Of a stretch of 64,000 nucleotides of DNA, positions 1 to 7,469 are shown piece after piece; the stretch's first letter is position 1, and each line of letters begins with the position of its first letter. Source of the stretch: JAQVEB01 sp028698105 (GTDB lineage: Bacteria > Bacteroidota > Bacteroidia > Bacteroidales > Dysgonomonadaceae); NCBI GenBank assembly GCA_964293155.1, contig CAXYYA010000013.1, forward strand, positions 1 through 64,000. Direction: 5' to 3'. The notes beneath the pieces were generated by a model. That model had not been told where the DNA came from, did no database searches, and saw only the letters and a program-made list of their open reading frames with translations. Both the position numbers and the translations under genes were made by a program.

Positions 1-52
1 GAATCAGAAAAATAGTTAAAAAACAAGATTCGTAAAATTCAAAACAGTTTCT

Positions 53-60
53 TACTTTTG
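53..60 (+). promoter_or_regulatory. Bacteroidetes -7 promoter element
   Basis: TACTTTTG matches the Bacteroidetes -7 consensus TAnnTTTG and lies about 50 bases before the first gene. No clear -33 TTTG is visible upstream. Confidence 0.5.
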
Positions 61-111
61 TAAAAATAACCGCTGTTACGCGATTACCAAACGAAAATTA
101 TTCATCAATCT

Positions 112-591
112 ATGTACGACTTGTCCGAACTGCAAAAGAAAGCTGTGCTGAAAACCCCGGAATGGAAACGTTGTTTCGCAAAAAATAAACAACGGCTGGC
201 CAGGATGGATAAGGAAATTCTGCAACTTCACAAAGAAGCATTCACCGCAATAGACTGTTTGCAATGCGGCAATTGCTGCCGCAGTCTCGGGCCGATGATC
301 CTAACGAAAGATATTGACGCCATGGGCAAAGCACTGCGCATGAAACCGGCGGACGTGATCGAACGCTATCTGCGCACCGACGAAGACGGCGACCGCGTTT
401 TCAAATCCATGCCCTGCCCGTTTCTGGGAGCGGATAATTACTGCGCCATCTACGAAAACAGGCCGAAGGCCTGTAAAGAATATCCGCATACGGATCGGAA
501 AAAGTTCTATCAGATATACGCGCTTTCCATGAAAAATGCGGCTGTGTGCCCCATCGTTTTCCGCGTTTTGGATAAGTTGCAGGAGTTGTAA
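112..591 (+). CDS. YkgJ-type cysteine cluster protein (putative Zn/Fe chelating)
   Basis: A 159-residue cytoplasmic protein of the YkgJ/CxxCxxCC family, thought to bind zinc or iron through clustered cysteines; its cellular role is not established. Visible are C49-x2-C52-x2-C55-C56, then C102, C111 and C121 in a CPF...YCAIYENRPKAC segment typical of the family. Length is normal and no signal peptide is seen. The ATG at 112 follows a TACTTTTG promoter element by about 50 bases. It stands alone; the downstream lipoprotein has its own promoter. Family assignment is confident, function is not. Confidence 0.85.
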   Translation: MYDLSELQKKAVLKTPEWKRCFAKNKQRLARMDKEILQLHKEAFTAIDCLQCGNCCRSLGPMILTKDIDAMGKALRMKPADVIERYLRTDEDGDRVFKSMPCPFLGADNYCAIYENRPKACKEYPHTDRKKFYQIYALSMKNAAVCPIVFRVLDKLQEL

Positions 592-613
592 ACCGAAAAA
601 TCGTCTTCGTTCA

Positions 614-643
614 TTGAAAAAAATGAAAAGAAGCGTATCTTTG
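614..643 (+). promoter_or_regulatory. Promoter of the lipoprotein gene
   Basis: TATCTTTG at 636-643 with TTG at 614-616, separated by 19 bases, fits the Bacteroidetes -33/-7 promoter and lies just before the ATG at 667. Confidence 0.55.
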
Positions 644-666
644 TATAATTTCATTATTTACGCTTT

Positions 667-1125
667 ATGATACGGTTGCATTTCATTCGTACTCTTTTCC
701 TCGCGTTGTTCATTCTGCTGTTATCGGGCTGCGGCGCGCAACGGCACGCTCAGGGCGATGCAGCGCCTAAAGCTGTTTTCAACAACACGCGCGATACGTT
801 TACCCTCGATATGGAAAATACGCTGTTTGATGTAACCAATCAGTTTTTTCTGGAAGTGGATTCCGTTGTTTCCGATTCGCGCTGCCCGAAAGGCGTGGAA
901 TGCATTTGGGAAGGTAACGCCGAAGTGCGTCTGCATCTGAAAATGAACAATTCCGCAACGCATTTACTAACGTTGAACACCAATCCCCGATTTGCGCAGG
1001 ACACTACCATTAATCACGTAAATTTCAGATTATTGGAATTAAACCCCTATCCGGTAGCCAACAAAAAGGCACCATATTACAACTACGAAGTTAAGATGGC
1101 CGTGGAGCGCAATAAATTTCCGTAA
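667..1125 (+). CDS. Small lipoprotein of unknown function
   Basis: A 152-residue predicted lipoprotein. An N-terminal hydrophobic segment ends in a lipobox, LLSGC, with the lipidated Cys near residue 22. The mature part contains DSRCPKGVECIWEGNA, a motif recurring in small bacterial lipoproteins of unknown role in which the two cysteines could form a disulfide. The rest looks like a beta-rich domain. It has its own promoter and is 23 bases upstream of the next gene, so the two may be co-transcribed. No function can be assigned. Confidence 0.7.
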   Translation: MIRLHFIRTLFLALFILLLSGCGAQRHAQGDAAPKAVFNNTRDTFTLDMENTLFDVTNQFFLEVDSVVSDSRCPKGVECIWEGNAEVRLHLKMNNSATHLLTLNTNPRFAQDTTINHVNFRLLELNPYPVANKKAPYYNYEVKMAVERNKFP

Positions 1126-1148
1126 GAAATTAATTTTCGTCGAAAAAA

Positions 1149-2132
1149 ATGGAATACCAATTGAAGACATATTACAACAAGGAGAATCTCCCCGAAATGG
1201 AGGACGTAAGGTTCTTTCACTACACCTCGGGGTTCGATTGGTATAAAGACATTTCGCATTATAAACCGCTGATGATTGTCGCCTTCGACGGCGAAAAGCC
1301 GGTTGCCTGCATGTTCGCACTTGTTATGCGGATAAACCGGTTTCTCTACGGATCGGTTTTCAAACGGTGCTACGTATCGCAACAACCGGCTTTTTTCGAT
1401 GAAAATATTCCTCAGGATGAATTGTTTTATGCTTTTGTGGAAAAATTGCTGCAAGAAGTAAAGAGGCAGGTTTTTTATATCCAGTTTCGTCATCTGGGCA
1501 ATCCCATCTTCGGGTACAAGGCATTCAGGGAACATCATTTTTACTCGATAAAGTGGATAAACATCTGCAATTCGTTGCAACGGAAACGAAAAATATGGGA
1601 TCAGCTTTCTTCCACACGCAAAAATCAGATCAATAAAGCCATCCGAAAAGGCGTTATCACCACAGAATTCACCTCGGAGGAAATGCTGCCCGACCTGTAC
1701 AAATACATTGAAAGGCAAAAAGACTGGAGAATAACCGATCGGTTTCCGCCGTATCAGTACTTCGATAATTTTTTCAGATACTACATTCGGAAAGGCAAAG
1801 GCAAAATTCTTTTGTGCAAGCACAAAAACAAAATCATCGGCGGTGTTATTCTCGGGTTTGAAGAAAGTACCGTTTATTGCCTGTATTATTGGGGCAATCA
1901 GCATATTTACAAGAACCTGCATCCGTCCATTTTTAGTATTTGGTCTGCAATGGACTTCGCGGAAAAAGGAGGATACACACATTTCGATTTTATGGACTCC
2001 GGTTTCTTCCACGAAAAAGCAGGGAAAACGCGTTTTCTGCTGCAATTCGGAGGCAAGCAAAAGGCTACCAGGCGTTGGCACCGGTTCAACTGGCCACTAA
2101 TAAACTTTTTTGCAAAAAAAATATATGACTGA
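1149..2132 (+). CDS. FemAB/GNAT-like acyltransferase
   Basis: A 327-residue cytoplasmic protein resembling FemAB-like/GNAT-fold transferases, which move acyl or aminoacyl groups onto peptidoglycan, lipids or peptides. The C-terminal half carries the expected order: a basic SSTRKNQINKAIRKG segment near residue 155, an R-F-P-P-Y-Q-Y-F region, then KIIGGVILGFEESTVYCLYYWG and HFDFMDSGFFHEKAGKTRFLLQFGG near the end, as in lipid II aminoacyltransferase-like proteins. The substrate cannot be read from sequence. It follows the lipoprotein gene by 23 bases and may share its promoter. A plain GNAT N-acyltransferase is the alternative. Confidence 0.65.
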   Translation: MEYQLKTYYNKENLPEMEDVRFFHYTSGFDWYKDISHYKPLMIVAFDGEKPVACMFALVMRINRFLYGSVFKRCYVSQQPAFFDENIPQDELFYAFVEKLLQEVKRQVFYIQFRHLGNPIFGYKAFREHHFYSIKWINICNSLQRKRKIWDQLSSTRKNQINKAIRKGVITTEFTSEEMLPDLYKYIERQKDWRITDRFPPYQYFDNFFRYYIRKGKGKILLCKHKNKIIGGVILGFEESTVYCLYYWGNQHIYKNLHPSIFSIWSAMDFAEKGGYTHFDFMDSGFFHEKAGKTRFLLQFGGKQKATRRWHRFNWPLINFFAKKIYD

Positions 2133-2297
2133 TTGTCAAAGTATTACGTAATAGACAAAATACTTTCCACTGGGTATAACTCAATTTATTCAGCGATGGA
2201 TTCGGCATTAATGAACGTAAAAAATACACCAAAACACCGATAAAACGGCTTCGTAATATTAAAAAAGATTAAAAAAGGGGATTTTAAGGCTGAAATA

Positions 2298-2329
2298 TTT
2301 GGAGATATAATAATAGGACACTATATTTG
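2298..2329 (+). promoter_or_regulatory. Promoter of a short transcript
   Basis: TTTG at 2298-2301, a 20-base spacer and TATATTTG at 2322-2329 make one of the best -33/-7 matches in the window. It is followed not by a long gene but by a terminator-like hairpin about 50 bases on. Confidence 0.6.
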
Positions 2330-2335
2330 CAATGT

Positions 2336-2402
2336 GTTTTTCATGGTATTAGATTTAAGGTTAACAATGAAGATTGGTTGTCGTGAGACAACCATTCCTT
2401 TT
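2336..2402 (+). ncRNA. Candidate small RNA or leader with GUGA-loop terminator
   Basis: A promoter-like element is followed after about 45 bases by a hairpin, GGTTGTC-GTGA-GACAACC (2376-2393), with a GNRA-type tetraloop closed by C-G and then a pyrimidine-rich CCTTTTTT tract. This predicts a transcript of roughly 65 nt. A 29-codon reading frame (ATG at 2343, stop at 2430-2432) also spans it, so a tiny peptide is an alternative. The hairpin may simply terminate the transferase gene, whose stop lies 245 bases upstream, but the well-placed promoter argues for an independent unit. No known RNA family was recognised. Confidence 0.4.
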
Positions 2403-2425
2403 TTATATAGGTACCTCTCACAAAT

Positions 2426-3166
2426 CTACTGATATTTCTCCCACAATCCGGTATGAACAATTTCTTTGGTCTGCTCAATAAGGGCGGGAATATCGTTTTC
2501 GGCTAAATTTTTCGTGCAAAGCGGTTCGTGGATAACCAATTCCAGTTTTCCGGGGCGAATGAGCCGAGTGCCGCGCCTGAGCACATTGTAAGGCCCGTTA
2601 ATGGTGAGCGGAACGATGGGCAGTTTCATATCATAGGCAACCTGATAGGCGCCGCGTTTAAATCGTTGCAACTTTCCATCCAACGTTCTTGCGCCTTCGG
2701 GAAACATCATCATTGACACGCCGTCCACAATTTGCTCTTTCGCTTTCTTTATCGTGTTGGCACGCGATGCCGCACTTGAATTATCCACAAAAACGTGTCC
2801 CGCAATTTCCGATGCTTTGCCTACAAACGGAATATTCCGCAAACTTTGTTTTTGTACCCATTTAATGTTCTGATTCAGAAACCCGTAAACCAAAAACACG
2901 TCAAAATATCCCTGGTGATTGGCGATAAATACGTAGGATTGTTTGGGATCCAGATTTTCGTGCCCGACGGTTTTGATCCGGCAAAGCGCCGTCCAGCAAA
3001 CCAATCGCGACCACCACTTCGGAGGAAAATATCCCCAGAATTTATTGCCGAAGAAGGGCGAAAAGATCATAACTACGCCTGCGGTGATAAGCGTTAATAT
3101 CACCAAAACAGGTATAAAAATCAGCCATTGATACAAAAAATAAAAAATGTCTGTGATACGTTTCAT
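2426..3166 (-). CDS. plsC: 1-acyl-sn-glycerol-3-phosphate acyltransferase (PlsC family)
   Basis: A 246-residue membrane-anchored acyltransferase that adds the second acyl chain to lysophosphatidic acid in phospholipid synthesis. Two hydrophobic stretches occupy residues 10-40. The catalytic NHQGYFD block (the usual NHx4D, residues 83-89) and the FPEGAR glycerophosphate-binding block (155-160) are intact, followed by the VPLTINGPYNVL region typical of the family. Length is normal. It is transcribed alone, convergent with the unit to its left. Ornithine-lipid or other lysolipid acylation cannot be excluded. Confidence 0.88.
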   Translation of the reverse strand: MKRITDIFYFLYQWLIFIPVLVILTLITAGVVMIFSPFFGNKFWGYFPPKWWSRLVCWTALCRIKTVGHENLDPKQSYVFIANHQGYFDVFLVYGFLNQNIKWVQKQSLRNIPFVGKASEIAGHVFVDNSSAASRANTIKKAKEQIVDGVSMMMFPEGARTLDGKLQRFKRGAYQVAYDMKLPIVPLTINGPYNVLRRGTRLIRPGKLELVIHEPLCTKNLAENDIPALIEQTKEIVHTGLWEKYQ

Positions 3167-3298
3167 TGAATAATCTTACCAAGTGCAAAAATAACCAAAT
3201 TTGTATTTTTTCCGATGAGATAAATCATCTTTTTTGTGCCATACCATTTTTTTTCTTTTAAATCTTCATTTTTCTTTCAAATTATTTCTTTGTTTGCC

Positions 3299-3306
3299 TA
3301 ATTTTG
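3299..3306 (+). promoter_or_regulatory. Bacteroidetes -7 element
   Basis: TAATTTTG fits TAnnTTTG exactly and lies about 48 bases upstream of the small membrane protein start. The -33 box is weak. Confidence 0.45.
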
Positions 3307-3353
3307 TGTTTATTTGCGTTACGAAATAAAAATATCATAATTATATTACACAC

Positions 3354-3638
3354 ATGAAAGAATTAGCAAAATACTCCGGTGTTATCGTAATGCTTATCGG
3401 CGTTCTTTTTTTGGCAATCCCGTTTTTCAATGGTACTACAAACAACACAAACCTGATTATAGGCATGCTTTTGGCTGTTGAAGGTTTTTTGGGTTACATT
3501 TTTGTAAACAACATGAAAAAAGGGAGTGTGGTAAGCAACATTATTTGGGCCATATTGCTGCTCGTTATTCCGTTTGCACTCTTCTTCTTCGCTAAGAAAA
3601 TGGCATACGATCAGGAAGAATACGCGCTTTACGAATAA
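3354..3638 (+). CDS. Small three-helix membrane protein, unknown function
   Basis: A 94-residue protein with three predicted membrane segments, at about residues 8-26, 33-52 and 60-80, and a short acidic cytoplasmic tail (DQEEYALYE). No family motif was recognised. The ATG at 3354 follows a good -7 element, and a strong bidirectional terminator lies directly downstream, so it is a single-gene unit. The clear promoter and terminator make it likely to be real. Confidence 0.6.
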   Translation: MKELAKYSGVIVMLIGVLFLAIPFFNGTTNNTNLIIGMLLAVEGFLGYIFVNNMKKGSVVSNIIWAILLLVIPFALFFFAKKMAYDQEEYALYE

Positions 3639-3663
3639 GGAGATCGAAAAACATTCGCAAGAA

Positions 3664-3705
3664 AAAACAAAACCTTGGGACGATGGTCTCAAGGTTTTTT
3701 GTTTT
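3664..3705. terminator. Bidirectional terminator overlapping the kdsB stop codon
   Basis: CCTTG-G-GAC (3673-3681) pairs with GTC-T-CAAGG (3686-3694) and is flanked by A-rich and T-rich arms that extend the pairing. It serves both converging genes. The kdsB stop codon (3689-3691) lies inside the stem. Confidence 0.8.
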
Positions 3706-4456
3706 GCCGCTTCATAAACGTTAAAGCTTTTTCCATGTCATGCGGCGTGTCAATGCCGATGGTTTCCAGGTGTGTGCCCCCTACCCTTATTTTATATCCG
3801 TTCTCAAGCCAGCGAAGCTGTTCGAGCGACTCGGCTTTTTCGAGCGACGACTGCGGCAATCGCGTTATTTCCGCCAACACATCGGCACGGTAACCGTAAA
3901 TGCCGATGTGCTTATAAAACACCTGTTTATCGAGCCATTGAGTATGCTCCGCATCCCTGATGTACGGAATAACGGAACGGCTGAAATAAATGGCTTCGGA
4001 GTTGTTGTTGAGCACCACTTTGGGCGAAGAAGGGTTGAACAGAGCCTCAAAACCGTCTTCTTTGCGAAAAGGCTTTACCAAAGTCGCCAACTGCACGGCG
4101 GGAGAATCGAAACACGCTTTCAGCGTATTGATTTGCTCGGGTTGGATAAAGGGTTCATCGCCCTGAATGTTCAACACCACATCAAATTTCCCCCCGATCT
4201 CTCCAAACGCTTCGAAACAGCGGTCGGTGCCACTCCGGTGCTTATCGGAAGTCATTACCGCATTTCCGCCGAAGGCTTTCACGGCTGCGAGGATACGATC
4301 ATCGTCGGTAGCAACCCAAACATCGTCAATCGCTTTTTTTACCTGTTCATACACGCGCTGAATCATCGGTTTCCCGTCCATATCGGCCAGCGGTTTCCCC
4401 GGAAACCTTGTGGATGCGTACCGTGCAGGGATGATCGCTACAAATTTCATCGTCAT
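3689..4456 (-). CDS. kdsB: 3-deoxy-manno-octulosonate cytidylyltransferase (CMP-Kdo synthetase)
   Basis: A 255-residue cytosolic enzyme that activates Kdo with CTP for lipopolysaccharide inner-core synthesis. Visible are the N-terminal nucleotide-binding motif IPARYASTRFPGKPL, the VWVATDD and TSDKHRSGTDRCFEA blocks, and NIQGDEPFI with the metal-binding Asp. Length is normal. Its start overlaps the end of the upstream nfeD-like gene by four bases (ATGA), so the two are translationally coupled. An in-frame ATG two codons later is an alternative start. Confidence 0.95.
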   Translation of the reverse strand: MTMKFVAIIPARYASTRFPGKPLADMDGKPMIQRVYEQVKKAIDDVWVATDDDRILAAVKAFGGNAVMTSDKHRSGTDRCFEAFGEIGGKFDVVLNIQGDEPFIQPEQINTLKACFDSPAVQLATLVKPFRKEDGFEALFNPSSPKVVLNNNSEAIYFSRSVIPYIRDAEHTQWLDKQVFYKHIGIYGYRADVLAEITRLPQSSLEKAESLEQLRWLENGYKIRVGGTHLETIGIDTPHDMEKALTFMKRQNKKP

Positions 4457-5832
4457 TTCCGGCTTACGTATAATTGAAAATTTTCATACCGATGCACGAC
4501 CACCTTCTCGTCTTTTTCGATAAATCCACGAATGGAAACGGCATCGTAATACTGTCCGTCCACTTCAACGCGTCCCGAAGGACGAAGAACGGTTGCCGCC
4601 CTGCCCTCTTTGCCAACAAGCACGGCCGGCTCCAGCGGAACCGAGACATACCCTTCCTGATCGGCATGCAAAGCTACGTTTCTCAAAAGGCCTTTTTTAC
4701 CGATACGGCTCGACAAATAGATCACCAGAATCGTTCCCAGCCCAAGGCCGGCAAACAAAGTGAGCACGGCTTTGTAAAAACCGGGCAAGGGAACACCTTT
4801 GAAATCGAAATGGATATTCCCGATCATCGCTAAAAACAAGCCAACCAAAACCAACACGATCCCCGAAATGCCGGCTACTCCAAAGCCGGGGATCACAAAC
4901 AGCTCGAAGACGATAAGGATGAGTCCGACGACGAAAATCAATATTTCCCAGTTTTGCGCATAACCGGTCAGATAGAGCGGCGTGAAATACAAAATTGCCG
5001 CGGTGATGGCAACAGCCGAAGGAAATCCAAGTCCGGGCGAGTGCATCTCCCAATAAATGCCACCGATAATGAGCATAATGAGTACCGATTGAAGCACTGC
5101 GCTCGTCAAAAAGCCTTTTATTTTATCGTAAAATGTTGGGTTGTAATTATCTATCGTATATTGTTTGTAATGAAGATAACGCGTAACTACTTCGTCAATG
5201 TTTTCGGCGATGCCCTCGCAATAACCAAGTTCAACGGCTTCGTTCGCCGTAAGCGTTAATACTTGCGTGGAATCCACCAACCCGGGAATAACCACCCGTT
5301 CGTCCACCATCGCTTCCGCGATTTTGGGATCGCGCTTCCAGGTATAAACGGTATCACCCGAAACAACCGTAGTATCTTGTCCGTGAGACTCAGCCGTAGC
5401 GCGGATCATGCCCCGCATATACGACTGGTATTTATCGGGAGCAGCGGCGCCGTCCATGGTAACCACCGTTGCGGCACCAATGGTAGCGCTTTTTCGCATG
5501 TAAATGCTATCGCACGCGATAGAGATAAGCGCGCCGGCCGAGGCTGCGTTGTTATCAATGAAGGCGTAAACCGGCATTGGCGCGTTCACAATGGCCGTGC
5601 GCATGGAATCGGCCTCTTTTACGCCACCACCGTAGGTGTTCATGTGAAGGATCACGCAATCGGCATGCTTCTGCTGCGCCTCGTACAGCCCGTTTTGCAG
5701 ATACACCCACGTTTTACTTCCGATGTTTTCGTTAATGTTGATGCGGTAGATCAGTTTTTTGTCGTTTTGGGCGAATAAACCTCCCAACACGAAAAGGAAT
5801 GCGAGAACAAGTGAGATTCTTATATTTTTCAT
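4453..5832 (-). CDS. NfeD-family membrane-bound ClpP-class serine protease
   Basis: A 459-residue long-form NfeD protein, a periplasm-facing serine protease linked to stomatin-like membrane partners. Residues 1-21 are a signal peptide ending GGLFAQ. The ClpP-like domain follows, with NAAS98AG giving the nucleophile and K134 in PDKYQSYM the likely general base, as in archaeal and bacterial 1510-N proteases. Several membrane helices (about 250-375) and a C-terminal NfeD OB-fold follow. The ATG at 5832 is preferred over one 15 codons upstream because it opens the signal peptide and is preceded by GAAAAAG. Coupled to kdsB. No stomatin gene is adjacent. Confidence 0.85.
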   Translation of the reverse strand: MKNIRISLVLAFLFVLGGLFAQNDKKLIYRININENIGSKTWVYLQNGLYEAQQKHADCVILHMNTYGGGVKEADSMRTAIVNAPMPVYAFIDNNAASAGALISIACDSIYMRKSATIGAATVVTMDGAAAPDKYQSYMRGMIRATAESHGQDTTVVSGDTVYTWKRDPKIAEAMVDERVVIPGLVDSTQVLTLTANEAVELGYCEGIAENIDEVVTRYLHYKQYTIDNYNPTFYDKIKGFLTSAVLQSVLIMLIIGGIYWEMHSPGLGFPSAVAITAAILYFTPLYLTGYAQNWEILIFVVGLILIVFELFVIPGFGVAGISGIVLVLVGLFLAMIGNIHFDFKGVPLPGFYKAVLTLFAGLGLGTILVIYLSSRIGKKGLLRNVALHADQEGYVSVPLEPAVLVGKEGRAATVLRPSGRVEVDGQYYDAVSIRGFIEKDEKVVVHRYENFQLYVSRK

Positions 5833-5904
5833 CTTTTTCAGGTTTATGAAAACAAAGATAACGGTTTTTCGGCTCAAAAAGCCGATTTCGTTAAAAATGT
5901 AATG

Positions 5905-5912
5905 TATCTTTG
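5905..5912 (+). promoter_or_regulatory. Bacteroidetes -7 element of folK
   Basis: TATCTTTG lies 17 bases before the folK ATG, so the leader would be very short. The -33 region is poor. Confidence 0.45.
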
Positions 5913-5929
5913 CACCTTAACGATTTGTC

Positions 5930-6301
5930 ATGCACACTTTTTTACTCAGCATCGGTTCCAACACATACGCAAAAAGAAATATCGAAAAGGCTAAAAAAGC
6001 CTTGCAGGTTCTTTTTCCCGATATTGTTTTTACGCCTGCCGTTGCAAGCAAACCGTACGGTAAAAAATACAAACGTCCGTTTTTGAATGTGCTCGCCGTT
6101 TTTCAGTCTTCGCCGGAACCTGAAAAAATTATCATCGCCTTGAAAGAGATCGAAAAGCGAATGGGTCGCCTCCCCGCAGATAAAGAAAAGGGACGCATAG
6201 TAATTGATATTGACCTCATAAAAAAAGACAACACCGTTCTTCGCCCGAAAGATTTTGAACCCAGTTACGTGCAGGAATTGTTGAAATACATTACATCGTA
6301 A
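5930..6301 (+). CDS. folK: Short FolK-type pyrophosphokinase (HPPK)
   Basis: A 123-residue protein of the 6-hydroxymethyl-7,8-dihydropterin pyrophosphokinase family, which transfers pyrophosphate from ATP in folate synthesis. The N-terminal SIGSN and the signature GRLPADKEKGRIVIDIDLI, with its two metal-binding Asp residues, are present. It is about 30-40 residues shorter than typical HPPK; the C-terminal part after the signature is reduced. It could be a compact HPPK or a divergent paralogue, so folate activity is probable rather than proven. It runs divergently from the nfeD-like gene with its own promoter. Confidence 0.7.
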   Translation: MHTFLLSIGSNTYAKRNIEKAKKALQVLFPDIVFTPAVASKPYGKKYKRPFLNVLAVFQSSPEPEKIIIALKEIEKRMGRLPADKEKGRIVIDIDLIKKDNTVLRPKDFEPSYVQELLKYITS

Positions 6302-6509
6302 AACGTTAATTTACCGATCGGGACGCATCTTTTGCAACAATTTTTCTATTTTTATCATTGTTTTCCGATTAAGTGTGCTGTTCACAAAATAAATTCCTCC
6401 TATCGCTGCAATTACGAACACTCTTAAAATCAGCGATTCCACCGGCAGAGGAAGAAGAATCTAAAAACACAAAACGAATTTTATCACATATTTATAAACC
6501 ATTGTCATC

Positions 6510-7469
6510 ATGAAAAAAGTATTTTTTCTCCTGCTGTTGGCACTTTTTATGTCGAATGTTTTCGCGCAACAAGAAAAGATAGAAAAGATAGAAAACATGC
6601 AAACGTTTGATACGTCCGTTTCGCACGTAAAAATTTCACTCAACGCCTATTCATTCAATCCGGTGCTGGATAACTACGTGAAAAACAAAGAGGGTAATAA
6701 AATGACTGTCTTCGATTTGATAGACTTTTGTTCCCTGCATAACATTCCGGCAGTTGATATCACCGGTTATTATTTTATCGGCTACCCCCAAGTGCCGGGT
6801 GATGCCTACGTGTATGCCATTAAACGATATGCGCACCTGAAAGGCGTGGATATTAGCGGAACAGGCGTGAGAAACGATTTTGCAAATCCCGATCCGGAAG
6901 CAAGGAAGAAAGATGTTGAGTTGGTAAAAAAATGGATTGATGTGGCATCGAAACTGGGGGCGCCGGTGATCCGTGTTTTCTCGGGACAAGTTCCGGAAGG
7001 GTATGAAAATAATTGGCAGGTTCCGGCCGGATGGGTGATCGCATGCCTGAAAGAATGTGCCGATTATGGCGAAAAACATGGCGTGATCGTGGGCGTACAA
7101 AATCACGGCGATATGCTGAAAACCGCCAAGGAAACCATTTGGATGATCGAACAAGTGGATTCACCGTGGGTTGGCGTTATTGTGGATACGGGAAACTTTA
7201 AAGTCGCTGATCCGTACGAAGATATTGCAAAGGTGATGCCGTACGCCGTCAATTTCCAGTTAAAAGAAAGTCCTTTCGGGAACAACAGCCCCGTTCGCAT
7301 GGATTTGCCGCGATTGATGAAAATCATCAGAAAGTCGGGTTACAAAGGCTATCTGCCGATTGAAACGCTTCAAATGCCGGGGCGTGATTATGATCCGTTT
7401 GTGCTGGTGCCCGAATTTTTGAAAAATGTGGAAACAGCGATCAGGAATGAATACGACCAACCGGATTAA
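6510..7469 (+). CDS. Secreted sugar phosphate isomerase/epimerase-like TIM barrel protein
   Basis: A 319-residue protein of the xylose isomerase-like AP endonuclease 2 superfamily. Residues 1-19 are a signal peptide (LLLLALFMSNVFAQ), so it acts in the periplasm and not on sugar phosphates. Barrel motifs include PAVDITGYYF, VIRVFSGQ, GVQNHGD, VGVIVDTGNF and YLPIETLQMPGRDYDP, supplying the usual Glu/Asp/His metal ligands. Secreted members often accompany DUF1080 and Gfo/Idh proteins in glycoside oxidation pathways, and a DUF1080 gene lies about 2.4 kb away. Its stop codon overlaps that of the converging RSH gene within TTAA. Confidence 0.75.
   Translation: MKKVFFLLLLALFMSNVFAQQEKIEKIENMQTFDTSVSHVKISLNAYSFNPVLDNYVKNKEGNKMTVFDLIDFCSLHNIPAVDITGYYFIGYPQVPGDAYVYAIKRYAHLKGVDISGTGVRNDFANPDPEARKKDVELVKKWIDVASKLGAPVIRVFSGQVPEGYENNWQVPAGWVIACLKECADYGEKHGVIVGVQNHGDMLKTAKETIWMIEQVDSPWVGVIVDTGNFKVADPYEDIAKVMPYAVNFQLKESPFGNNSPVRMDLPRLMKIIRKSGYKGYLPIETLQMPGRDYDPFVLVPEFLKNVETAIRNEYDQPD

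Noticed and set aside
1083..2081. A 332-residue reading frame antisense to the FemAB-like gene
   Set aside because: No domain or signal is seen, and the sense frame has family motifs.
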